A stretch of 64,000 nt of DNA from Echiichthys vipera. Its lineage: Eukaryota > Chordata > Actinopteri > Perciformes > Trachinidae. The position numbers were made by a program, and so were the translations under genes. How positions within the stretch are numbered: position 1 is the stretch's first letter; every line of letters starts with the position of its first letter. The DNA is taken from positions 18,515,285 through 18,579,284 of the forward strand of contig OY829658.1 in NCBI GenBank assembly GCA_963691815.1, in the 5' to 3' direction. The notes under the pieces were generated by a model that saw nothing but the letters and a program-made list of their open reading frames with translations, ran no database searches and was not told the DNA's origin. Below, piece after piece: positions 13,953 through 63,498 of this stretch.

Positions 13953-16900
13953 ATTTATTCTGGTACTACTGAAGCTGTACTCTGTCTCTGGGAGAAAGGA
14001 AACACAAAGAGGAAAGCTGAGATTACATGATACTACAAGAGAAAATACAGTAACAGCAGGCAAAGAAAGCACGAATCACTCTTTCAGTGATTACAAGAGA
14101 GAGATGAAAGACAATGCAAGCAGTGAAAGAGGAAAACATGTTTTAATGTATGTTTGATATGTTGGTCATACACACAGAGGAACTGCAAGAGATAGTGGTG
14201 AAGAAGGGAATGCTCAAGCGATGCATCTTGAAAATACTAATTATTAAGATGTATTTCTTTTGCTTTTCTCACTGTTAAAAAATGCATTTACTACTTTCAT
14301 GAAATTACTAAAATGTAATGTAATTTTTGGATTCATTTTCCTTTTTCAAAAAAAAAAAAAAATTGCCGTGTCCTAAATAGATTATCCACGTCCTATAAAT
14401 CTGTTAACCTGATCCCGAACCACCTTTTCTCTCCCATTAGTGTAGCAGTGGGGAAAAATTATGGTCCCTGTCTTTGGCTTAGTTGCAATTACCCTCTCGA
14501 CACGCTCTCCTCTACACTCACATGGCTACACAAGGGCTTCATACAAGAAAGGACTTCTCGAGGAGCTTCACTGTATCATTATCCTTTCCCATGGACCCTG
14601 CAGCCTCAGCTTGTCCCAGTTTGACTAACACACGGTGGAGTGAAAGTTCTTCTTTGTCCCCTTACCGTCATCACCAGAGAGAGGGCAGAATCAAAAAGGC
14701 TTTAAGCAATGTGACACTGAAATTAAAAGAAAAATAATTTTTGGTAACAGTGCTGATTTCTATTTCGATCCACATCCGCAGACCGATGGGATGAAAAATT
14801 CTAGAAAAATTACTACAAAGACGGAACCAATTAATTTAAATAACTAGCTCATTGTTTTTCTCTCGTCTCTCATCATTACCCGAGTGAGAAATAAATGAAG
14901 TGCGCTTCATCTAAAAAGGCATGCACAGAAGTACAGCAACACTATCTGTGTTGGTTTACACTTTCTACTCAGGTACAAGAGTCTGTAACTCCGGTATCAA
15001 AGGTCATCAAGCTCCATCTACTGACGACATATGGCCAATACAAAGCCAATGCAAGTACACACATCATACCAAAGAATGCTACATTGGTGCATCCTTAGTT
15101 TTACTGTTTTTCTAGACTGGAGAAACACTTAAGAATTCAGGAAAATGTATGCATGTTTTACTAACTCTGTTATATCCGTGACTGTCATCATCCCTCTCTA
15201 CTCTTTTTTAAAAACACATAATAAAACCTATAATAACACATATTCAACCAACCGCAGCCCTTTTCTTTAATATTTCAAATTTATATTTCACATTTTCTTA
15301 AGAAATAATCATAACAAGCTTATCGCTTGTTTCAATGGGATAGTTTGTCATCTTCAATTATTTATTCCTTTTTTGTTTGGATATTCTAAAGGAAAATATA
15401 TATTTGTACTGGATAACGACTATTTACAATTCAACCAACATGCAAGTCTAAACGGCAACTTTAAAAAGTAAACTAAACGGCCAGGATGACAACCAGACTT
15501 CAGCTTTTGGTTGGTGAAACTGAAAATATGGTTGCCATTTAAGTCAACTTATATTTTGAATAATTAAGGTACAATGCAGTTTTACCTTTTTTTCCTGTGC
15601 AGGTTCATTTGGGTTTTTGTCATTTTAATCAATTTGCACAATGTTGACGGGTCAGTCAAGCTTTTCACCCCACTTGATTTGCTTCTCTATTGTCTCTTAA
15701 AACAAACGAATGTACACATGAGGGTCAACATACCAACAAATGTGCAGTGTTGTGTTGAGATGATGCTGTGGTCTGGTTTAGATTCTGATTGTAACAGTAC
15801 TTTTTTTTTTTTTTAATAATTGAATATCACTTAAGCAGCAAATATTCAAATGTTATTTTTTTAGGGGGTGATTGTTCTGCTGTTTGTTGTCCCCATTTCT
15901 ATATGTTAAAATTCGGTTGCCACTGATTTAATCTAAAGACCAGGAATTAGTTGCCAATTTCACCAAATGGGTGCAAATGGCAATCTGGCAACTATGACTG
16001 TTGAGCCCCGCCGACATGTCAAAGACACTTTTGGTTACTGAACACCTACACAAACATGTTAGAGCTGCATGGTGCCAACACTGACAAAGCAGTTCAGAGG
16101 TTTGCTGGCGCCATCTATTGATCACACATGGCACATGCAATCAAATTCAGTTCAGCTCATTTGTCTCACAACCACCACAACACTGAGATTACGTCTATAA
16201 AAGGTGTTCAGAAATGTAAGCACTTACCTAAATACACAATGACAGTATTATATTAATTGAATTTTAATGAGTGGAATTTAATACCCGATCAGAAAGTTTT
16301 ATATTGACGCAAATTAGTTCAAAGTATTTCATGTATTTATGTTAAATAACAAAAAAAAAAAAAAACATATTCATAGCAGTTTTCTAGCCTTTGCAACCAC
16401 TCACAGCACTTAACAACACAAGCCAATATTCACCCATTCCCACATAAATTCACATTGGTGACAGATGCAGGTGCATCAGGAGCCAGTCTTTCTCATTAAT
16501 TACCTAGACTGTGCAAGCTTGCCATAGTCTAATTTGTCCCACCACATTTTCATAATGAACTGAAAATATGTTCTCATAATCACATAAAGAATCTCTAACA
16601 TTGTGTTTTGCTCCGTTGTTTAAGCAAAGTATCTCTCACTCCCAGCGTGGTTGAAAAGGAACCTTCGTCACTCCACTCAGCAGCCGGGCACTTCTGTTTG
16701 TCTTAAGGAGCTGCAGCATATATTGGTACAAATTGCAAATTCTACTGTATTCACTACTGGATAAATCACCAGAACTCTCTACTCACATGCACAATACCTA
16801 TGCATGTGAGCACACAAACACACACTGGCTACGCACTGCTTTTAATGAACTACGTGAGGTAACATTACCGTATTAAACTCTGTCTCCTTTACCAAGCTTT

Positions 16901-17799
16901 GTGGGTGTTTTGGGGTCATTTTGCCATTTGTGTCACTCATCACCATTCATATATTCTTTTTCTTTGTGTTTTAATGGCTTATTGGCGAACAAGCTTGGAA
17001 GGTGCATTGCCGCCACCCACTGGACTGGGGTGTGGTGCAGTAGATTGGCAGGGAAAAAACTAAATCCTCTCTATTATTCGTTCTACTTTTAAGTAAGAAG
17101 AGAAGAAAATGCATTCTTCCTTTGACATCTTTCCTAGCAGACTCCCCAATGTAACCATTCATATCTGTACAATCAATGTGTTCAGTTTTTTACTAGAGCA
17201 CGACATCTTTAACAAGAACTGAATACAAATTCACATGCCAGTAACCATCAGGTGCAATTGGGGGTTTAGTATCTTACTTAAAGAAATGGAATGAACCACC
17301 GAACTTCTGATGAGGACAGCTACTCTACCTCCTGAGCCTCAGTTTCACAGCTCACATCAAACATTGTTAAGTATTACCAAGATTATTTTTTTTTAATTTC
17401 TTCAAAGATGTTTCTTTATCTTGATTTAAAAAATATAAATAATTAAATGTTCTCATATTTGGAGCAGATAATAGAAAACAGGCCAGATTGCCCCAGTTGG
17501 AAAGAGAGATGAAGAGTGTTGATCTTCATCCAGACTCTGGTAAAAAAAAAACACCACCAATTATTAACAGGAAACAAAATTATCTTTTTTAAAAAAAAAA
17601 AAAAAACACCTTCAAGTGTTAAAAATTCAAGGTCATGTTTTCTTTGATTCATCAGATAATTTTCCTTTCGTCTTGAGTGAAAAATGCTTTGTTACAAAAT
17701 TACTAAATCTTATTTTATATGATCTTTTCAAATCCATTAATGTAAGGTGTCATGCTGACAGCATCATGCAGGCTGAATTGCTTATAGAGGTCATCTGGT

Positions 17800-17811
17800 G
17801 CCATCTAGTGG
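17800..17811 (-). promoter_or_regulatory. CTCF-like core motif
   Basis: The minus strand reads CCACTAGATGGC, a full match to the published core consensus CCASYAGRKGGC. One short motif in 64 kb can occur by chance; occupancy is unknown. Confidence 0.3.
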
Positions 17812-18190
17812 TCATATTAGACTACTATCATATGAGGCAAAAATCCCATTTAATTTCAGCAACTGATTAAATCAAGTATCTCCACTAACATTGTAGTAAA
17901 TATCATTACTGATAAATATAAATAAAAATATACAAGCTCCCTCCACCAAGCCCCAGGTTAGTCTAATGAGAACATCAGAAAAATCTGTAGGAGCCAACAT
18001 AACCTTGTAACTTGTAAATACGTCCAAGGAGATGTCCCTCTGTATTAGTGTATGGCTGAAGATTAGAAAGACACAACCACTCTGAAGAGGGTAGAAAAGA
18101 AGCATGGAGAAGTCTTTTGAAATTCTTTGGCAAATTATTTTAGGCAGAATCTAAAAAACTTCTGCATGTCATGCCAGCACATCCTCTACA

Positions 18191-18191
<1 letters not shown>

Positions 18192-18231
<40 letters not shown>
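18192..18231. repeat. (TG)20 microsatellite
   Basis: Uninterrupted TG repeat of 40 bp. Confidence 0.98.
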
Positions 18232-18232
<1 letters not shown>

Positions 18233-19110
18233 TAGACTTAGGAAACAATCTTTCATTCAGACCCATTTTCATGGACTTCCACTACTCTTAACTTCTCACT
18301 GTCAGTGGTGCTCCACTTTTCTGTTTGAAAGGCAAGTGTAAATGTAGTTCAGCCAACAAGATTGATGTGTTAATCAGTCTAGCTCTATTTATAGTGAAAA
18401 GTGTATTAAATGAGATTATATAAAATTATGTCTCGTACTTAAAAAAGAAAAAAGTTATATTTTAAACTGGGACAAGTACATGTCTTGAGGGCTGTGTTTG
18501 AAATTATAACAGTTAATTGAATGAACATCATTTTAACATTGTCGATTATAACCTGGTGGATTCTCTGTATCCAAATGCTGGATGTGGGGAAGCGTTGAGA
18601 GTGCAATGTAATTGTCTGACACTGCGTGAAAAGTGGGACTTGCGGCAGTTTTCCTCACTGTAAATTGCTGTGTAACTCCGAGCCAACTGGAAGTTTCATT
18701 CCGCTACAGATAAGCATTGCCGTAAACTTGCAGTCTAAGGTGAGAAAGTCACCCCCCAGCTCCTAGGACTGGGTAAGGCTTCACATGGAAATAACCATGC
18801 CATGATCTACTCAAATGCAAATCAGGACTGTGTGTGTCTCCACTGAAAAGCTCTAAGGGTTGTGGTATAAATTTAAACTTATCTTGACAGGTCACTTTAC
18901 ACCAGACTTGCAAGGATGATGGAACCATTATGAAACCACAAACATGAAAATGTCACGTTACATGAAGTCAGTGAACTGTTTTCCTCACAAAAGGTATCGT
19001 TCATTTACAAACCAACCAACAGCAAACAACTAGCTAACAATGCTACTGCATGTGTCCATTTAGCCCCTCGTTTTACAGGTCTTGATGCATTACAGCTGGG
19101 GTTCTCAACG
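18232..19110. other. intergenic; possible conserved non-coding block
   Basis: The section of about 18570-18780 has balanced base composition and no repeats, unlike its AT-rich surroundings, and might be constrained. No gene was recognised. Confidence 0.3.
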
Positions 19111-19632
19111 CACAATCTGAGGTGCGCATGTACAGAACTAGCTACGGCTACACCACTTGGACAAACCAAAACAAGAAACAAGAAGCGAAAAGTACGCTAC
19201 TAAGTAGATACAAAGTGTATGTGAGACATGCAGACTTAATGAGAAGAAATGACAGACACAGGATTAATTTTGAACAAAATTTAACGCAATTTGATGTGGT
19301 TTGAATTTCCCTATACACATATATAATAAAATCTTTCAGTAATATATTTACTAAATGCAATGACTTAATGAACTTGCTGTGTATGATATTAATAAAAAAG
19401 GAGTGACTGGATCGGCCTCATTCATCCGATATCCGATCCAGCTAATTAATCAATATCGAAGCCAATATCCAATCCAAGTATCGGATCGGTGCATCTCTAC
19501 TTGTTATTGGTTCAAAATTAAGCAAGTTTCTGTCATTTCTTTCATTAAGTCTGCATTTCACATATAATACCTTATGTGGTTTGTCCAAGTGGTGTATGTG
19601 TAGCTAGCTGCACATGCATACGTCAGATTGTG
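19111..19632. mobile_element. foldback (long inverted-repeat) element with a hAT-like insert
   Basis: The arms 19111-19279 and 19509-19632 are imperfect reverse complements. Shared blocks include CACAATCTGA, ACACCACTTGGACAAACCA, ATGCAGACTTAATGA, GAAATGACAGA and TTAATTTTGAAC. The left arm carries about 45 extra bases. The loop contains TCCGATATCCGATCC and ATCGGATCGGTGCATCTCTA, the latter a hAT-type terminus. The ORFs on both strands merely translate the arms. Confidence 0.75.
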
Positions 19633-19638
19633 CCAAGA

Positions 19639-19996
19639 CAGGGTTCTTCAATGTTTTTTAGACCAAGGAGCCTATAAACACCTTTTTATGATGCATTAAA
19701 ATATAATTATTATTACAATATTATTATTATTGTTTTTATGTTAAACATAGGCCTACATGTAGAAGGCACAGCGGATAGTGGCAATTTTACCTGAAAGGCC
19801 AGTAAGCCTTTTATAAATGTAGTGTTAAATTAAATGTTTATTAATTACACAAATAGCCAGATTCATCTTTGCTAATATGTTGGATTCATGTTAATGGATA
19901 TTGTCATGTTTGCGAGAAAAAAACCCACAAAAAGTGACCAACAATATTTTGGAAAAACCCTTGGAGGGGTTTTGTCTGTGTATATTTTGGGTCCGC
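19639..19996 (+). mobile_element. possible hAT terminus and adjoining sequence
   Basis: Starts CAGGGTTCTTCAATGTTTTTTAGACCAAGGA, close to the CAGGGGTTCTCAA-type termini of Charlie-like hAT elements. No matching second end was located before the LINE fragment, so the extent is a guess. Confidence 0.3.
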
Positions 19997-20274
19997 GTAT
20001 TATGATCACGTCGTTGAAAGGAGCCAGTTGAGGTGGTTCGGGCATCTAGTAAGGAAGCCCCCTGGGCACCTCCCTAGGGAGGTGTTAAAGGCACCTCCAG
20101 CTCGGAGGAGGCCTCGGGGAAGACCCAGGACTAGGTGGAGAAATTATATCTCCACACTGGCCGGGGAACGCTGATTAATGTGGCCCGGGAAAGGGAAGTT
20201 TGGGGTCCCCTGCTTGAGCGACCTGACCCAGGATTAGCGGTTGAAGATGAGTGATGAGTGAGTATTATGATCAC
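19997..20274 (+). mobile_element. 5'-truncated LINE tail with 13-bp target-site duplication
   Basis: The 13-mer GTATTATGATCAC occurs at 19997-20009 and again at 20262-20274, bracketing 252 bp. Within it, 20019-20174 on the plus strand encodes RSQLRWFGHLVRKPPGHLPR, then RPRGRPRTRWRNYISTLAGE and a stop. This is the C-terminal region of a fish non-LTR reverse transcriptase. The 3' end is short GATGAGT repeats, as in Rex/RTE-type elements that end in GATG repeats. The exact family is uncertain. The copy is a severely truncated, non-functional fragment. Confidence 0.88.
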
Positions 20275-21696
20275 AAACATTAGAATCCCTAGAAGACAAA
20301 AACAATGATGGTGGAGAGAAATAACATCTTCTTGGTGAGCTTTAAAATATCCTTTAATATTATAGAGACTATAAGCAACTATGACAGTTGCAGATTGCCT
20401 AGTTGTCAAGAAATCCCGGATTTCCATTAGTTTCTGAGCACTTTCGACCTTTGTTGATGAAGGTTGTGTGATAACCCAATCAGAAGATCCACAACAGCAA
20501 GGCGACTAAAAACAATCTGTGGAAAATTGTTTTCTCAGCAGCGGCTGCTAAGGTCAGAAAATACAAATCTGTCTTTATAGCCTAGGATTTGGAGATAATG
20601 TTCAAAATTACATAGCATATAAGGAAAATAAAGAAATGTTGCATTAATTATATGGTAATATAACAACAACAAAAACACAGTAGGTCAGTTGTACTTCTAG
20701 CTTTGATAATATTTTTTGGTGAAGAAATATTTTTCTGCTTGGTCTTCTCAAGTGCTATTGGTCACATATTGTAAAGTAGTTATGTGGTGATGATGAAAGT
20801 ATTATTTTACATCAGCAAAGACTTTTGTGAAATAATGTGTTTTAAAAGTGGAAGAGAAAAAGTGACATGGATCGAAAAATAATATTTTGAAGGAAAAACT
20901 GAAAAAAAGTGAAGGAAAAACTGAACAGCCACACCGAGTACATTTTAAGTTACATTCTGATGTATGTGTTAATGAAAAAAGGTCTATTCAGCATAGCAGT
21001 TTATTATTTGTTGCCTGTTGTTCCATCTGGGGATTGCTTGAAATATTAGCAAGTCATCGAATTCTAAGTATCAGTGACAGAAAATATGAAATCTTGCAAT
21101 TTCATGTCCATCTAAACCAGCTGGTGGGTCAGCAAATTATTTGTAGGCACTGGTGTCTCTTCAGGTCACCTATGACAGCAACTTATCTGATATACTGAAA
21201 GCACTTATCTGGATAAGCTTGCCTGTCTCATTTTCCAGTTTAATGACAGTTGTACAGGTCAACCTGCTCTATTTGATTCCTACAGTATTACCAGTTCAAT
21301 GTGAACCTGTCTATATATATCTAAACAACAATGTGGATGACCATAAGAATCATTTGTTCATTGATGGGAATGCTTTAAAAAAACAAAACGCAGGCATTCA
21401 CTTCTACGCTATAAAAAATCTCAAGGTCTGCAACATCTCTTGCAATGACACTGCATTTTTTTCCTATTACAAGCTTCTGTTAGAAGGTAAAACCAGCAGT
21501 CACAAGTGCAGCGATTACACCACGACAATTTACAGAAGGTCATGTGAAGTAAAAAGACAAACAAAGGACGACACGTTTTTTTTACAAAAGCAATTAGCCT
21601 TTTTTAATCTTACATTGCATTGAAAATTTACATAATAGATTCATACATTTTACAAATAATTTCATCATAAAAATATATTTCTGTACAAAACACTTT
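20275..21696. other. intergenic, no gene recognised
   Basis: AT-rich. It contains a 156-codon open frame at 21153-21623 (+) that overlaps a 103-codon frame at 20887-21198. Neither resembles a known protein or shows splice or promoter context, and both look like chance frames. Confidence 0.4.
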
Positions 21697-21702
21697 TTTA
21701 TT
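21697..21702 (-). promoter_or_regulatory. candidate distal poly(A) signal
   Basis: AATAAA on the minus strand, followed downstream (leftward) by TGTTTTGTACAG and T-rich, TGTA-containing sequence of the kind seen near cleavage sites. It would imply a 3' UTR of about 4.8 kb, plausible for a neuronal gene but unproven. Confidence 0.3.
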
Positions 21703-21892
21703 CTATATTTCATCTTTTTTTTTTTTCAAAGGGTGAATATTTCCAATGTCCCCAGGCAGGAACAGCTTTAAGTCTTTCAAATCACATGGGTCTTATTGCG
21801 GTCAGTCAGTAGGAAAAGCTTGTGGCAAAATAGACTGAAGCTTAGAAAAAAATGACTTCTGATGAAGGGGAGCGCTGGAGCAGGTGTTTGTT

Positions 21893-21926
21893 TGTATGTA
21901 TGTGTGTGTGTGTATGTGTTTGAAAG

Positions 21927-21962
<36 letters not shown>

Positions 21963-21968
21963 TGTGTG
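21893..21968. repeat. (GT)n compound microsatellite
   Basis: GTATGTGTGT followed by about 14 GT units and TTTGTGTGT. Confidence 0.95.
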
Positions 21969-22026
21969 CAGATGACAGGGAGGGTCCCATGGTTTTTGGT
22001 AGGCACTGTGTCAGATCCATACCGAA

Positions 22027-22073
22027 AAACAACAACAACAGCAACAACAACAACAACAACAGCAGCAGCAACA
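22027..22073. repeat. (AAC)n/(AGC)n trinucleotide repeat
   Basis: ACAACAACAGCAACAACA-type run with four CAG units; it lies in the putative csmd2 3' flank. Confidence 0.95.
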
Positions 22074-24362
22074 ATCAATCCAAACTGTAATAAGAAACAA
22101 TGTCATCATAGCGATGCAGTGCGGGACAGTCGCAGCAGTGATAAACAAGGAAGTTGTTTTTAAATCACTAATGACTTTAAAAGGAGTTTTCTGTCAGCTG
22201 GTTGCAGTCGGCGCCTGTGGACAGCAGGGGTCCTCAAAGCAAAGTAGATGTTTATGCTTAACCTGACACCAAGACTCATTAAAAACAGTTTTTTATCGTG
22301 CGGGACCCAAACTCTTCCTTCAGTTTTAAATCTTTGAACCAGGCCCCTTCAAAACAAAACAAGTTTTGCAAATGGGCACTAAAGCTGAAAACTCGTGACT
22401 CGTGCTCAACGATAAATGTATCACTGCCATGTGGGGACTAATTAATAAAGGTAAGGTATATGGCGCATTTTCAGTCCCAAACACTACTATAAGGATATTA
22501 TGCATGGTTTAACAAAAACAAATACCATCTCTTCTTTCAGTGGTGGTTCTCTTACGGCACATGAAACCATCAGAAACCACCGCAAAGAGTCACAGAGGCT
22601 AAATACAGAGGTTGCCATCTAATTTAATAGATTGGGTGGTAGATCAAATCTGAAGAGTAGCTACCCGCAGAGCAACACTGAGCTGAGATTATCCATCTAT
22701 ATTTTTATGAAATGAAAATAAGCGGGGGCAAAGGGAAATATTGAATCTCAATGGCCTCAGTTATGTCTCTGAAATAAATGACATTCAAGGCCTTTTTTAC
22801 TTTTGAAATGCAAAGTACACAAGCAAAACACTATGATTAAAAGTTACAGCCTAATACTTAGGAAGTGCCAAAGGTAGTAGATTTCTTTTAAACATAAAAT
22901 TAAAGGCTTGAGAAATAATGTGCACCGATGTATAATTGATGTGGATTTCAGTACAAGGGCAAATTAAATCTTAATAGAAGAACCCAACAAAAAAAAAGTC
23001 ATGTAGTTTTGCATTGCCAGATTTATCTCCACAGTGCTGTGTCAGCGCTGAATATAGGTCCAGCTACATGTGTTTATTCTGTTATCAAGCAGGTGAAGCT
23101 TGCCAAAGATTTGATAATCATTAGAACCACGTGTGTTGGAGCAGGGAGAAACCTAAACCATGCAGGGCAGTAGCGCTCCAGGAGCAGGGTTGGCGTCCCC
23201 TGCGTTATGGTATAGGGGGAGAAAATGCTCTGATTTGTTTGTATTTTTCTAAACCACTCACGATCATCTTGGGCTGCACAAAGCTCCGAATACAGCAACA
23301 GTGCCCTTGCAAAATAGATAGCAAAGATAGTGGAAAGGGAAGAGAATGCCTGCCATCTGGCACGTCTCTGACGCTTCATACCCACTGTGTACATCTGGTA
23401 AGCCAGACCAGAATTCATGTCATCTCAGACATTTCAGTACCGATTTGTGAGACCAAACACATCTTTAACACAGGGAGAAGCATCAGAACCAAGACTCAGT
23501 GACATCAAATCTGCAGGTGAACTTGGCGGCGTGATCATTTAAGATTCACAGATCTCATCTTGGAGGTTTTATGAACAAACAAAGTTAAAACTTGTATACT
23601 TTGCAACTAAATTAGATCATAATTTTAGTAATAGTTCCAAACAAATTGAAAACAACTAAAATGTATGATGAAAAAATACAAACATAGACTGGCACACACA
23701 TTTCCTACGTGGGTCAAAACATCTTACGTACATAGACCATCATCCACAAACTACGTGTTGGACAGTTCACCAGCAATTATCACTACTATTATTAATATTA
23801 TTTGTATGTTTTTTGTGAGAGACTATGGAAACATTAACTTCAAACAGTCGGACCTAGGTAAGAGTTTGGCCATGCGTCAGTGGATTCCATGGAGAGCTGG
23901 GATGTTTCTGTGTTGCCATGACAACACTGAGTTTGTTGACATCTCTGATCTCTGAGTTTTTATGTGCACATTTTTGTGGCGTCATATCAACAGTTATGTT
24001 AGAAAATAGTGCTGTTATTCCAGCAGACCATTAAAATGCAGTCTGTGTCACAATGGTGGCAATTACGGAGGACATGTTCAGAATGTATTTGCAGTAGTCA
24101 ACATTTCATCATGAAGGGCCATAGCAGAAACTCCATCTTTTAACGGTCTTGGAATCGTGAAATTTTAACTTTAAAGAGCATGATTGTTTAGGCAAACCTT
24201 GCATCCCAACAATAATGACAACAATACCACCGACACTAATGATTGCCTCAGTGGGAAAGACAGTGAGAGGAATTTCACGTTACACAAAAAATTACAAGAA
24301 AACAATTCCATGTTACAAAGGAACCAAAATACTGTGTGACTTTTGTGAAAGTTGTAATATTT

Positions 24363-24384
24363 TTTATTCTGATAGTTATTTATT
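24363..24384 (-). promoter_or_regulatory. candidate poly(A) signals (two AATAAA)
   Basis: Two AATAAA hexamers on the minus strand (24363-24368 and 24379-24384), about 2.1 kb past the csmd2 stop. A clear GU-rich downstream element is not obvious, so the assignment is tentative. Confidence 0.35.
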
Positions 24385-26508
24385 TTTTTCCCACTAAAAA
24401 CTCTCTGCTATAATCCATCTTTCCCTTCAGCCCCTCCTCCCCTGTGGTAAATATATAGCACAAAAATATAGGTGGTGAATGCTCCCGAATATATATATGC
24501 AATAGATTTACAGATCAGAAGATTCTGCAGCAATAACAAAGAAAGAAGATAAGCACTCGCAGAGTGCAGAATTACAGTGGAGCTGTGTCCACAATCGTAG
24601 GGCTACAACCCTGTTTGTCTTTCGTTCAGCCTGTATGTGTCTCCTGTTGATCAGCCTGTCTCTGTCTGTCCGTCTGTAAGCCGTTTCATTTGTCTGTGGA
24701 GTAATGGACGATGGACATGACGATGACGTCTGCAACAGTCTTGAGACCTTGCTTGTCTTGAACCTGTCTATCTCCTTGTGTGTCTAGCAGTTTGTCTTAA
24801 TACCATCTGTCTTTCTGTCTCCACAGATTTGTGTTAGTGTGTGCACCTGTCATCTTTTCTGTCCATCATTCATCCTGTCATTTTCTCTCTAACCTTTCTA
24901 ACTGTCCCTGCGTTAGTCCATCTCTCAGTGGGTAGACAGGTAGTGTTCCTGCTAAATGTGCTTTAGTGCCAGAGCCTTCTCTGTTTCTCAAAGTCTTTTT
25001 CTTTGTTAGTCCATCAGAGTCCTCTGTATCCATTCAGCGTCTTCTTCTTCAGAATCCATTTAAATTCACAGGATCGGAAAAATGTTTCCTCAGGGCCATA
25101 TTCTGTCTGATCCGATACATTATGTAGAGGGAAGGCTGACCTCTCTCAGTAGTTGATTTCAGGTTAGACAGGCTCTGATTGGCTGTGTTAGGATTTTAAG
25201 ATCTCATCTTTTCTCTTGACAACTCCCTTGCTCTGCTCTCAGTTCAGTCAGGGGTTGCCTCCCTCTCCTCGGCCTCCTCTCTTATCCATTGGATGCGAAG
25301 GAGCAGTTTATCCATTAGATGAGTCAGTCTCCTCTCATCTGTTCTTTTAGTGCTATCTCCCCTTTAGACGCAATTTTGTTTAGCTTTGCTATAATCCCAG
25401 TTCAGTTAGGATTAAAGCTCCATCTCCTGGGCTGCCTTTATCCCTTTCTTCGGAATAAGTCTCTTTTCAAAGCAACTTTTGCTACTGTCTGCTAGCATTA
25501 GTCGTTTTAGAGTCTACTTTTATAGAAAAAGACAACAGACTGGTAATACCAGCCCCTGGTTGTCATGGAGACAGGAGAGTGTCCTGTCTGGTTGCTAGGG
25601 TGTTGGAGGTCATTTTAGAAATAGGCTCCTATTCACAAATAGTCAATCTGGTTAATTGATGGTCTGCTAGTGACAGTGTCTTTTACTGTCAGTTTTCAAC
25701 ACAGATTTTTAGAAACTGTTGATGTTGTTTCACAGTGTCTTCTGTGGAATCCCAACTCATGTCACACTTTTCCATCTGTGGCTATTTTGCTCCTGTGTTC
25801 TTAACAATGAGGATTTTTTTCAGCCCATTTTCGTAGTGCAGCTTATCTCCATGATGTATAACCACGGGCAGAGCACCGATGATGTACTCTCCCTCTCACC
25901 AGGCACGGACTAAAAGTCACAGAGCTGAGAGTGGGTCCTGCTCTCCAAAACTCTGTGTGAAATATAAAAACTCAGCATTGGGTTAGGGTGACATATCATG
26001 ATAACCGACAAGCAGGGCCTAATCATCACTACTGGTATTAGAGACAGTGAGTGGGGTTAAATAAGAGGTTAAAGTATAATGGCTGTGTCTGGTTGAGAGT
26101 CAAATTATAAACTGACCAGCTGCGTCTTTGGGCTGGAGATGAATAATATATATAGTTTTCTGTTGGGTTGCATCCTTTTCTGTGAGTTCACGCTGGCTGT
26201 GTTGCATCCGTCAAAGATAGCAGACATGTTTGTGTCGTTAGTTGTTTAAATTTCATCTGTGGGTAGAAAATGCTGCAAATGAAAGTAGCCAACGCTCGGT
26301 TTTGGTTTCAAGTGGACAGTTTTCTCTCTGCTTGGGGAGCTTAGATTTCTGAACTGGGACTGAAGGTCTTTTGTAATCAATGTATAGACCATGCTGCAGA
26401 CAGTGTTGAGGTTTGTCGAGGCATACGGCTTTCCCCTGCACAGCCTTGCACCAATTGTGGTCCCATTAGATATCTGAGTCATTCAGTTCAAGTGAGGCTA
26501 ATCAATCC

Positions 26509-63498
<36,990 letters not shown>

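Larger units (their letters stand above)
11391..18191. other. intergenic, no gene seen
   Basis: Long AT-rich stretch without a recognisable gene. It contains (CTAT)n at about 12209-12256, (GT)n at 13929-13952 and poly-A/T runs near 14348, 15800, 16350 and 17590. The section 13360-13720 contains an octamer-like TATGCATAATTTATG and may be conserved non-coding DNA. A CTCF-like core is at 17800-17811. The ORFs here do not resemble known proteins. Confidence 0.45.
21697..26508 (-). other. probable csmd2 3' UTR and downstream flank
   Basis: No coding segment was recognised between the csmd2 stop and the left. The stretch 24400-26500 reads as ordinary non-coding sequence, rich in CTGTCTG-like words on the plus strand. 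AATAAA hexamers on the minus strand occur at 24363-24368 and 24379-24384, giving a 3' UTR of about 2.1 kb. Another is at 21697-21702, giving about 4.8 kb. The true end cannot be fixed without transcript data. ORFs at 23131-23502 (+) and 23074-23418 (-) overlap each other and resemble nothing I know. Confidence 0.45.

Noticed and set aside
21153..21623. 156-codon plus-strand ORF, the longest non-repeat ORF outside csmd2
   Set aside because: No domain, signal or homology recognised, low-complexity AT-rich codons and no splice context. A chance frame is the simpler explanation.
23074..23502. Overlapping ORFs on both strands, considered as a gene downstream of csmd2
   Set aside because: Neither has recognisable motifs or splice signals; the region is better explained as 3' flank.
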